Origin: Gambelia wislizenii
Taxonomy: Eukaryota; Chordata; Lepidosauria; Squamata; Crotaphytidae
Direction of reading: 5' to 3'
Length of the DNA stretch: 64,000 nucleotides
NCBI GenBank assembly: GCA_030847615.1
Contig: JAUMIR010000002.1
Coordinates: forward strand, 115,328,309 to 115,392,308
A program made the position numbers and the translations under genes. The notes under the pieces were generated by a model. That model ran no database searches and was not told where the DNA came from. It was given only the letters and a program-made list of their open reading frames with translations. This document shows, piece by piece, positions 44,601 to 56,600 of this stretch (position 1 is its first letter; every line of letters begins with the position of its first letter).

Positions 44601-47600
44601 TGCCAGGCTTAAGGGTTTGACACTAATTGTGCTTGATATGAGTTGGATTTTCAGTAGAAGGATTTACATGGCTCCTAGAATGGGTAGGGCACAGATCTAA
44701 TGGGCATAATATATTTGTATGGATCCTAGGCCATAACTGGGTGGTTAGTTTTAGAATATTTATAGATCATAGAGAGAGTCACAAGTCCCTTTCCTTCTGA
44801 TGTCAGTCATATGTGTTTTTAACTTGCATTGTGTTCTCTACATTGAGGCTCTTGTTTCATTGCCTTGAAACAGTTTTTGGTTTGTCTCTTCACAGCTGGT
44901 TGTCTTGAAAAAGTTTTTGGTTTGTCTCCTCACAGTTGGTTGTCTTGAAATAGTTTTTGGTTTGTCTCTTCTCAGTTGGTTGTCTCTGTGTCCTCAGCAA
45001 AGTTTCAGAATTATTTCAGTCTTATAGAACTAAAAGCATGCTTTGAGTTTATGAAATGTGAATATTCAAAATTTAGCAGTATTCATTTACTATATTCATT
45101 TGATATCATTTAAAACATACTGTGATTCACATGGGCTAGGAGCTAATGATTATCAGATAATCAGATGTGTAATTGGGTTCTGCTAATGTTGAGTAGTGTT
45201 CAGTTTTATTTGGATGCATTCCTACATTCCAGTTTCTGTTTTAAATACTTAGGTTTTGTGAAGAGAGAAAATAAGATTTTAGTGAACATTCTTAATTCTA
45301 TTTTATTATTCTCCCTTAGCTTGAACAGAAGGGAAAACTGCAGCGACAGATTGCCAAAATTGTAAGTAGAAATAGTGTCCCTGGAGCAATTTTTCTGCAG
45401 AATTTCAGAGCACCTCTAGTTCTGTTCCTAGAAGCAGAGGAGACATGATTTCTAGCAAATAAGCAAATAACCTATTCTTTTATTACTTGTGATAACTTGA
45501 GGGCTTATTTTATCAGCTCTTAAATAAAATTGTTCTCATGTCTCCTTGGACATGGGTTCTGCTGGAAACTGTAGCACTTAAATGCAAAAACCAAAGTCTC
45601 ATTGCTTGATATTGTGAAGAACTTTTGTCATTAGTGGTTAGATGCAGTGGTTGAAATTTTTTTGCTTCTAGTAAGAGTAGTTAGTGCTACGGTACTATCC
45701 TGTTTATCTAGTATGGAGGAGGGAGAAGTCATCTATGTAAGCTTGAAGGCAACATTGTTAAATATTGTGTTTAGTCTGCACTGCGCTGCAAAGTAGAGCT
45801 GAAATCTTATCACAGGGCATGGAAAGAATTTAAATACAGAAGTTGTTGTAACTATTATGATCTAAAAGTAAGTTGGCTGGACTCACTTTGTATCTGGCTT
45901 AATACATTAAACCACATTGATTTTGATACTGTGCCTCCAGTACGTACCCACTGTCAGTGGGATATTGGTGACTGAGAACAAGTTGCTGATGAAAAAAATA
46001 ATTCCATACTTTAAATAGGACTAGTATGTGGGGCAAACTTCAATATACATGCCTTAGCCAGAATGCTGATCTCACTGCTATTCTTTGAACAGTTGCAGCC
46101 TCCAGAGGGATCTGATATAAGGATACTACGAGGTCACCAGCTGCCCATCACCTGTATAGTCATCTCACCAGATGATAAATGTATCTTCTCTGCAGCGAAA
46201 GACTGCTCCATCATCAAATGTGAGTCTCCTTCTCTGTAAAAGAAAGAGCGTCAAGGCACAGAAGAGGCCAAAGAGTGAGCTTTATAAATGTAATAGACTC
46301 TATTCAGAGAAGTGGCAGGTTCACTGTGGATCAAATTACATTGCTTGACACTAAAGGCTGAAATTACAGTTTACTTTTTTTGAACACTAGTAATGTGGGG
46401 AGGCCAATTTTATACCTCAGAACCAGAGGGTGGATCTTTTGTTATATTTTCAATGCTTCTTTATCCATTTATTATCTGGTTCCATTTTATAATTCTTTAA
46501 AGGGGAATTTGGCATTCTCCAGCTTGGAATTTCCTTCACATTTACAGAATTAGCCTTGCCAGTGCTAAGTATCTTGCCAGTACAGTTGTCCCTCCAGTTT
46601 CATGACTTTCACATTCGTGGTTTCGATTATTCGTGGAAAGCTGCCTGCCCCCACCCGCTCTCCACCCCGTCCCTTCTCAAGGCAGCAAGGGGTGTGTGGA
46701 AAGCCTCCCTCCCACCCGCTCTCCACCCCGCTGCCTTGGGAAGGGGGGTGGAAAGCCTCCTTCCTGCCCGCTGTCCACCCCAGTCCCTTCTCAAGGCAGC
46801 GAAGGGCTTCTCACAAAGCCTGCTGCTGCCTTGGGGGGTGGAAAACCACTGGCATGCCCACTCTCCACCCCAGTCCCTTCTCAAGGCAGTAAGGGGCTTC
46901 TCATGAAGCCCGTCGCTGCCTTGGGAAGGTGGGGTGGAAAGCTGCTTGCGCGCCTGCTCTCCACCCCAGTCCCTTCCCAAGGCAGCAAAGGACTTGTCAC
47001 AAAGCCTGTCGCTGCCTTGGGAAGGGTGTGTGTGGAAAACCTCCTTCCCGCCGGCTCTCCACCCCAGTTTCTTCTCAAGGTAGCGAGGTGCTTCTCACAA
47101 AGCCTGCCGCTGCCTTGGGAAAGGGGGGTGGAAAGCCGCTTGCGCACCCGCTCTCCACCCTAGTCCCCTCTCAAGGCAGTGAGGGGCTTCTCATGAAGCC
47201 CGTCGCTGCCTTGGGAAGGCGGGGTGGAAAGCTGCTTGCGCGCCCGCTTTCCACCCCAGTCCCTTCCCAAGGCAGTGAAGGGCTTGTCACAAAGCCTGTC
47301 GCTGCCTTGGGAAGGGTGTGTGTGGAAAGCCTCCTTCCTGCCCGCTCTCCACCCCAGTTTCTTCTCAAGGTAGCAAGGTGCTTCTCACGAAGCCTGTCGC
47401 TGCCTTGGAAAAGGGGGGGTGGAAAGCCGCTTGCGTGCCCACTCTCCACTCCAGTCCCTTCCCAAGGCAGCGAGCAGCTTCTCAAGAAGCCCGTCACTAC
47501 CTTGGGAAGGCGGGGATGGAAAGCCTCCTTCCCACCCACTCTCCACCCAGTCCCTTCTCAAGACATCGAGAGGCTTCTCACGAAGCCCGTCACTGCCTTG

Positions 47601-50600
47601 GGAAGGGACTGGGGTGGAAAGCCGCTCGCCCACAGGCTCATTTCTTATTCACATTTTTTTCACATTTGCGGGGGTTGTCTGCCCTTAACCCCTGCGAATG
47701 TGAAGGGATGACTGTATATCATCTAAATCAACACATATTCCTACCAGTGCCTGATTACTTTTGAGGATGACTTATCCCCTTGTAGGTATACTTCCCTGTC
47801 TTTTTGGATTGGTTAGTGTTAAAACTCAGATGTTAATCTCATAGTTACAAGCAAATAAAAGGAGCTACTTTGACTGTTCAGAGCATTGGGCCATGTAGCT
47901 CAAAATTATTCTGACTGACAGCAGCCGTTTCCAAATAACAGGCAGATGGCTTTAGCTCTTGTTCAGATAATGTACTGTTTACAGAGTAAAAAGAACCACA
48001 GATGATAGGAACTAAGCTATTAGACTGTTTTAGTTCACAGCCCCACTCTTATGTATTCTGTTGTAATATATCCCAGCTGATTTTATTCATGGTCTGTCTT
48101 AGCTCTGAAGAAAAAAATTATGAATTGACGTAAGCCTTATTTTGGGCACTGTGTTGGCAACATTTTTATAAAGTTTGTCCTCAAATACCTATGAGTTCTG
48201 TGCAGTCATAGTTTGGAGAATTTAGTTTTTGGACTACAACAAGCAGATTATGCCAGTCAGCATGGCCACTATCTGTGCTGTCTAGGAGAATGTGGCTGTT
48301 GCAATATAAATGTTTCCAAGCACTTCCTGAAAAGCATCTGGTAATAAGGCAGCTCTGCCTTCATGGTTAATACGAAGTGATTGGCTTGGCTTTACTTCAG
48401 CAAAACTTATTTTTTTGTTGAAAATTGTTCCTCAGTTAACATAATTGGCGCCAGGTACATTAGAGGTTGGTGATAGAGGTATAGATGACATTTTGGGAAA
48501 TGAGTACACAAACCACCATCTCTCGGTGGAACTGCAAGTAGCAGAGTTGCATTGTGCTGTGGTCTGCAGTAACTGGAATAGAGTGCAACATTTGTTCTGA
48601 AGCTTGGTGGGAAAACTCCAAAAGAAAATGTGTGCCAAAATTAATCTCGCTGCTAATCTAGCTATTCATCTCTCCTTTTCAGCTTTTTAGAGAGGTGGTA
48701 AAGGAATATGGATCATGGTGGGATGGATAATCAATACGATAGGGTATGAGAGTGAATACATTCAAAGTTCAAGTGGGAATTTTGGTGAAATGGTTGAAAC
48801 CTGGTTCTTCTTATTCCTTCAAGGTCTGGAAAGCATGCCTTATGAGGAAAGGCTTAGGGAGCTGGGTATGTTTAGCCTGGAAAAAAGACAGTTAAGGGGC
48901 GATATGATAGCCCTGTTTAAGTATTTGAAGGGGTGTCACATTGAGGATGGAGCAAGCTTGTTTTCTGCTGCTCCAGAGACTAGAACATGGAGCAGTGGAT
49001 GCAAGCTCCAGGAACAGATTCCACTTCAACATTAGGAGGAACTTTCTGACAGTAAGAGCTGTTCGGCAGTGGAACACACTCCCTCGGAGCGTGGTGGGGT
49101 CTCCTTCCTTGGAGGTCTTTAAACAGAGGCTGGATGGCCATCTGTAAGGGATGCTTTGATCATGATTTCCTGCATGGCAGAGGGTTGGCCTGGATGGCCC
49201 TTGTGGTCTCTTCCAGCTCTATAATTCTATGATTCTGTGATTCATGTCTTCTCCCCCCCCATCCCCCACCTTTATTGATCCATATGGGTCTGGAGAATGA
49301 GCAGAATCTGAATTATCTCTTGTTCATGTCTCTTTATTTGCTGTTAAAATCAGAGTTTGGAGAAAAAAATAACTTTTCTTAGCTTGGGCTACAGTATATC
49401 TTGCTGGGAAATTTGGATCTTTTTGTGAGAATTTCCTTAACCAGTAACTTAAGTTTGCAGAGCTCTTGGGAAGGTTCTAAACAATAATTCACATCCTTGG
49501 AAAACTTGGAGATTTTGGCCTTGTCCTTATCCAAGTGACTTAGACATAATTGTATCTTAGGGGATGTGGAGAGTGGGAAGAAACTGCATGTGATCCATGG
49601 AGGAAAGAAGGGGACGGAAGACAGTCGTGTCGGCCACACAGCACACATCCTCTGCATGGCTATATCGTCAGATGGCAAATATTTGGTAAGGGGATCCACC
49701 ACCACCACAACTATCCCATTCAATCCATTTGGGTGAGTCATTGCTAGGATGAAGATGTTCCTCATGCATTAGGTTACTCATCAACCTTTTCATTACTGGC
49801 TGTGCCATTATGCATGCGGTGGGCATCTACAGTCCTGGGCTATAGATTTTGTATTTCACAGAATGGTGAAGTTTCTCTGTTGCTGTCATCGGCTGCCATA
49901 ATTACACAGAAAGGGGTTGCTGTTGGTCTTAGCCTGAGAGATACCTGGGACCTACCAGTTAGAATGTGTAAAAAGAAATAAGAGTAAGTTTGTGTAAGCT
50001 GTCACTGACAGTGTAGTTCTCAATTGGATACCTTATTGTTGGTAAGAGAATTGTCTGAGTCTGCAGTATTACTGAAGGACTCTGGGTACTGATGCAAGTA
50101 TTTTGCCTTATCTCTCTGCTAGGCAACAGGAGATAGAAATAAACTCATTATGATCTGGGAAGCGACTACGTGTAAGCACCTCCACAAATTCACAGGTCAT
50201 CGGGATGCTGTGTCGGTGAGTGAATTCACAGGTTGGACATAGAGGCATTGTAGAACAGGCACATGCAGGATTTGGGTATGATTTTAATAAGTTCAGGATA
50301 CATTTAATAGCATGTCCCAAAATGAGGAAGAATTATATGATTGAAGGAGAACAGAGCTTGTAGAAACTTTTTTTCCAGAAAAATCAGAATCCTTGCTAGC
50401 TGTCCTGATTTTCTACACTAAGCTGCATTGTCTGTTGTGAGCTGCTTTAAACTGTTATAGGAAAGGTGGGGTAAAAACAATAGTAAATATAGGGAATGAC
50501 TATTATATTGATATAAGAATGTGCTTTATAAAGCACAACTTGAGACCCTTTACCTCATTAACTCATTATGGTGTTCTAATATGTTTTTAGCTGATTTAAA

Positions 50601-53600
50601 TTACTTGCTTCAAACTGTTTAACTTGTTTCAATGCTATTTGTAAGCCACACTTAGATTTTTTGATATAGGGTGGTGTATAAATATTTTAATAATAATCAC
50701 CACCTGAGGAGGCATTTTGATCACACTGGGAATTGCAAAATGGGTGTTGCAATACTAATAATTAAAAATAAGGATTATGAAGAACTTCCGATGTGCAGAG
50801 TTCATTGTATAACCTGAAAAAGAGATCCACAAGGATTTCAGTGTACTTTTTAAAAGTGCCCCGGCAGCCCTGAAGAGGCAGAAGCTTATTCCACTTGTAG
50901 GTTATATCTGTTGCTCATTCCAGTAGTGTTGAGATCGTCTCTCTCCTCATGGGAGATGAGGTTTAGATTTAGATTCAAGTGGCTATTACTGAGAACACTA
51001 ACAAGTTTACTTCATCTCTTGTGCTACTGTCTCTATCCCCTTGCTTTTTTTTTCCTATGCAGGGGTTATCTTTCAGGAAGGGCACCCATCAGCTATACAG
51101 TGCTTCACATGATCGTTCAGTCAAAGTGTGGAATGTAGCAGAGAATGCCTACGTGGAAACCTTGTAAGCGATATGTTCTTCCTGTGCATTGGTGGTGTTA
51201 GGGGAATGAAGCTCAGAAGTGAATATGACTGACATATAAACTCTAAGGTTGAAATCTTGTTGGCAGGCTAGCAGAGTATAAGTTTCTGCCAGGGTAGTTG
51301 ACATTGGTTTGGGGGTGGGGGTGGTTCTTCTTCCTTAGGTGCACAGACAGAAGCAGGATTGGTCCCTGGTGCATCTCCATTGCCCAGCTACTAATTGGGC
51401 TTCAGAGGTGTACCCGGGCACATTCTGGATGCTCTTGTACACCCGTGGAAGAAGGAGCAGCTTCCACTCCCAGGAAAAGCTGCTCCTCCTTCCCCCACTG
51501 CTCAAAGACAGCAGTTGGGTGCACTCCTGCTCAGTGGTCTTGCTGATGTAGCTGCTCCTGACAGTTCTCTGGCTGTTGTTGCACATCCAGGACAAAGTCA
51601 TTAATCAAGAAGATGCTCAGTATCTTCTTCTGTGACACCTCCAAAGTACATAAACTGGTGTAATTGGGATGCGGCAGCATGTGTCATCATCAGGATTGTA
51701 GCTGAAAAATTGCATGCTTCTCTGCAGTTGACAAAAGAAACATAGAGGGCAGGGTGGATGTTGGCTCTAGCAACCTATTGACATAGTTGACTCCTCTTCA
51801 TAGTAGTTGTGCTTATTGCATAATCATCTAGTAGCTCTCAAAATAAGTTAAATAAGTCATTTGCACATACTGTACAACTGAATCTCCATCTGCTCCTCTC
51901 TCTCTCCTTTCCTCCTCAGGTTTGGACATCAAGATGTGATCACAGGACTGGATAGCCTGAGCCGGGAATGCTGTGTCACATCAGGAGGGAGAGATGGCAC
52001 AGTCAGGGTCTGGAAGATCCCCGAGGAATCCCAGCTTGTGTTTTATGGGCATCAGTAAGTAAGAATTATTGCTTGTACCAGGGATTCTTTTGTAAACAGT
52101 ATGTGATGGGAAGGGAGAGTCAAACAAGCCAAACTACAAGGGTTGTTGCAGCTGCGGTGTCAGCCAAAGCTAAATCTGTTTTCTGTGGGTTCTCTGTGAA
52201 TGGGCATAAACATCAGCCTTTCCCTCAGTTAATTGGTCAGATTATTTGTAGAGCCTTTCCTCTTAACAGGTACTGTCTCTCATTCCAAAGATTCCCTTAT
52301 GACCCTTCTATTCTCAGTCAAGGAAAGGGAGGAGTCATTTCCAGGTCCATCTTCCTACTGCAGCCACTTACATGCACATACCCACATCTCCCTGGGGGTT
52401 GAGAAAGCCACCTGAATATTCTGGACTTTTGGCATGGAGTAGTTTTGGAGATGTCTGCCTGGAGAGCAAAGACAGTTGGGTGGGAAAGCCCTGATGGTTG
52501 GAGCTGAAGTCTTTCCAGCACTTGTCGCACCGGATGAAGGAGTAGTGATTTTTTTTTAAATGAGTACTTTAGGGATTCGATTTTTAAAGTGAGCATATGA
52601 TTGACAAACTGGAACGTGTCCACAAAAAAGTGACCAAAATGATCAAAGAGGTCTAGAAACCAAGCCATTTGAGAAACAACTTCAGCGAGCTGGATGTATT
52701 TAACTTAGAGAAGACTGAGGTGACATGATGGCCATCTTTGGATAACTGAAGGGATGTCATGTAGAAGATGGAGCGGGCTTGTTTTGTGAACTCTTTACTA
52801 TAACAGCTGTTTAACAGTGGAATGGACTGTCTCAGAGGGTGGTGGACTCTCCATCTTGGAGGTCTTTAAACAGAGGTTGGATAGACATCTTTTAGGAGTG
52901 CTTTAGCTGGGTGTTCCTGCGTGGCAGGGGGCTGGATTAGATGGCCCTTGTGACCCCTTCTGTGATTGTGAGGTTTAAACAAGTACATTGTCTGAGGTAG
53001 GAACATGCATGGAATTGCAACTCTAGGATCACTCCTTCCTGACACCAAAATGGTATCCTACGCAGCAGACCTGATAGAGTGACTTGGGTGCTGAAGAGTG
53101 ACATTCTTAGGCTGAAAGAGATAGAAGGTGGTACTAATATGGGATTTCCTGGTGGGACATTCTTCCCCACACATTAAACCGTGAGACATTTTCCCTGGTG
53201 ACGTTCCCTATTTCCCTATTTATTTATTCATCTTTTTAAATACTTATTTAATTAATATTCCATCTTTCTCCCAACAAGGGACCCAAGGCAGCTTACAATA
53301 TAGATTAAAACAAAAGTACAGCTAATAACCTCGGGATAAAAAAGTGAACAAACAAATAACATATCCTATTAAAACACCATTAATTTAGAACAGAGAGCTA
53401 GCATGGTGGAGTGGTTTGAGCATTGGACTACAACTCTGGAGACCAGGGTTTGGATCCTCACTCCGCCACAGAAACCCACTGGGTGACCTTGGATAAGCCA
53501 GGCTCTCTCAGCCTTGAGGAGGGCAAAGGTAAACCCCACCGGAACAGACTTTAAGAAAGCCCTCTGATAGGTTTGCTAGAAGTTGGAAACAACTTGAGGG

Positions 53601-56600
53601 CACACAACAACAACAACCTAAAAAAGTGTATGAGAAAAAAGTACGGAAGATAGTCTGTTAAAAGACTTTCTGCACAACCAGTTAATTTCCTATTTAAATA
53701 AAAAGGCCTTTACCTGGCCACCTATGAGTAGCATGTGTGCAGAAATATTTTGTTTTCTGTGAAGATCAATTCTTCTATTCTATCCTTCCCTGTGTTTACA
53801 TCAGCTAGTTTAAGTTTGATTTCCCTTGGCTGTATGTCTGGCAGTAAACCACCTGCTATTGAGCACTAGTAGTCTGGAATCTTCAAGCTTCCTCTCTAAT
53901 AGACTGCAGCATGTAGTTGAAAAACCAATAATGTTTTCTTCTTTTGGATTAGAGGCTCTATTGATTGTATTCAGCTGATCAATGAGGAGCATATGGTGTC
54001 TGGTGCAGATGATGGGTAAGTACCTGCTGAAGTTTTGATCTTGCAGAATTACTGTGGCTCTTTCATGTAGTGTAATTGTTGATTTGCTCTTCTTAAGGTC
54101 AGTAGCCCTCTGGAGTCTTTCAAAAAAGAAACCCCTATTCGTAGTGAAGAAAGCCCATGGTCTCCATGGCGTGCAGGGCCTGGAACAGCCATATTGGATC
54201 TCTTCAATTGCTGCCTTGCTGAACAGTGACCTCGTAGCCACAGGTGCCTCATACTGCAGTATCATTGCTGTTTCCTTTCTTCTTGCCTTAATACTAATAG
54301 AGGGAGGGAAATGGTCTTCCTCAAGTCTGTGAGAGATGAGGTGCTTAGTTAAATTCATTCCCACAGAGGGGCTGGGGGGATCAGCTGAGTGATGTGAGTT
54401 GCTTTGGAAGTTCTGATAGCCAATGTGTGATGAGTCAGGCATCCTCTGGGAGCTCCTCCTGGTCCTCTGAAGGATATAGCTGTCATCAAGCATCCAGCTA
54501 TCAGAACATAGCTGGGTGATCCTCAGCTGACATCCCTCCTACCCTCCCCCAGCAACATTGTAGCTACGTCAGGGAGCCAAGAGGCAGGAAAATGGTGAGT
54601 TCCTCGGGGAGGAGGTTACAGAGGAGAGACTCCTCCCAGGATCCTCTTAGGGCTGGGTTGCTTTTTTGTTGGAGACAGGGCTTAGCATAGGGTTTTGCTC
54701 ATCAGGGTTTCCTGACTTTCAAGGAACACTTTTCAGGGGTTTTGTCCACATCATTGAATATTCTTTGCACCCCTAAGGCTGTACTAGAATCTAGCAGTGT
54801 ATCCTGGGCTGAAATCCTACAAAATACTTCGGAATAAGTCCCACAGAATTCAGTGCAGCCTGTAGACATGCATAGGATTCAAGCTGCTTTAGCTAAAGCT
54901 GTCTTCTGCTTTCATCTGGTTTCAGTAGCCATTACCTGCCTAACAGGTTCTGCCTTAGCTACTACTTTACAGTGTCCCAGGATCCTTGTTAAAGTGTTCT
55001 CAGGGGAAATAGCACTTACCTTCCTCATGGTGGTGTTGTTGCTGCCATGTGAGTCTTCTGAAGGCAGCCAACTATTTCAGGCCTTCTGACAACAGGGTGG
55101 GTCTCTTGTTACATTTGCACCTGAACTGCTTCTCAGCTGTCTCCTGGGGTGACTTCAGGCAGAGTGTCTTGGGGTATGATGTCACAGGATGCAGCTGAGT
55201 CCTTTTGGAGAAACATGGTTTTATAACTTGTGAACAGGTGATTTCTGCAAAACGAAGCAGCAACTTCTGTGGCAATAACAATGAGTCTTCAATAACACCT
55301 TGCTGATACAGATCAGTTTACGCAGGCTAGAATCTTTTGCTGGAAATGGATATACTTTTCAAGCTGTTAATATGGGATAGTTGGTACTTAGGGCTCTTCT
55401 ATATGAGCCAGGATACGCTGGCTCCCCGTCAGTGTATCCTGGCCATGGATCAGGCCCGTTCCTCCCCCCTTATCACCTCCTAACAGAAGGAAGTCCAGAT
55501 GGGTACACTGGCCCGTCGCTGCAGCTGCCTCCTCTGCCGTCTCCCTCCCCCTCTCAGAAACAAGGAAGCTGGCAGACAACATGTGACCAAGGCCCCCTGC
55601 ACGTGACCATTCCTTCCTGCTTCTGAGAGAGCGAAGCAGACCAGCAACTGCAGTGATGGGCTGGTTTGCCAGGATGGGCTCCTGCAATCTCATGGTGCCT
55701 AATTTCTTCCTGGTGGGGACGGATTAAACCAAGTATTTTAATATTACATTTTAATGGGCCCTATCCCATCTTCACCCCATCCTAGCCCCATATTTTCCCA
55801 GGGAGTGGTAAGGACTTCCCAGGGAGGCAGAAAGGCACAAAATCCCTTTGTTGTCAAGAGTGTGGGGCTCTGAGACAGGGGAAAGAGGGGGTATGTTGCC
55901 TGTGTAGACAAGCCCCTAGTATGTACAGTGGCAGGGCTAGGGAAGCTGCAAGAATCTGGAGGCCAATTTTCAGCTCCTGAGGTTTTCTGTTGTCTGCACC
56001 AGTCCCACCAACAAAATGAAGTGACTGGAACTCCCTTTGGGAAGAGAAAGAAGGCATATGGTGACACCACCTTGTTTACAGGAGAATTGTTGCTCCTGGA
56101 AGCTTCCAGAAACAGAAATTATTCCTCTTCCCCCCCCCCCGCCTTGGCTGCAGGGGGGACTGTAGGAAAACTAGGAGCTGTAAAAATAACTGTGTTTAGT
56201 TCTTAGTCACTTGTTAGCATATATGTCTTCTGGATCCTCTGTAGATGCAGATTACCAGCTGACAACTTTATTATAAAAACTAGATTCTTAAAGATATTCT
56301 GCAGCTAATAGACCAGTTCATGTTAGTCTATGTAAGATCCAAGCAGCAGGGGGAGAAATCCAAGATACACCAAAACAGAGGTGACGGTAGTCAAGGAATA
56401 AGTTTAAGATAATACTCTTCATTGAGTCAAGTGGCAGATGTTGAGGCCCATAACTGTCAGCTCATCTGGCACAGGAAAACTTGATATATTGCTTAAAATG
56501 CTGAGTATGAAAAGACGGTTTCATATGCTTTGCCCTTGGCAGGTTCCCACAGTTCCTGTGTGAAGTTGTGGAAGTGTTCAGAAGGATTCAAGAAGTTGGA

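Noticed and set aside
46929..47711. 260-codon open frame with repeated SQGSEGLL-like units
   Set aside because: It is a translation of the tandem core of a MITE in RRP9 intron 6, with no splice or start evidence.
53395..53470. Functional tRNA gene
   Set aside because: The A- and B-box-like blocks are present, but no full cloverleaf or anticodon arm can be drawn, and a SINE body follows.
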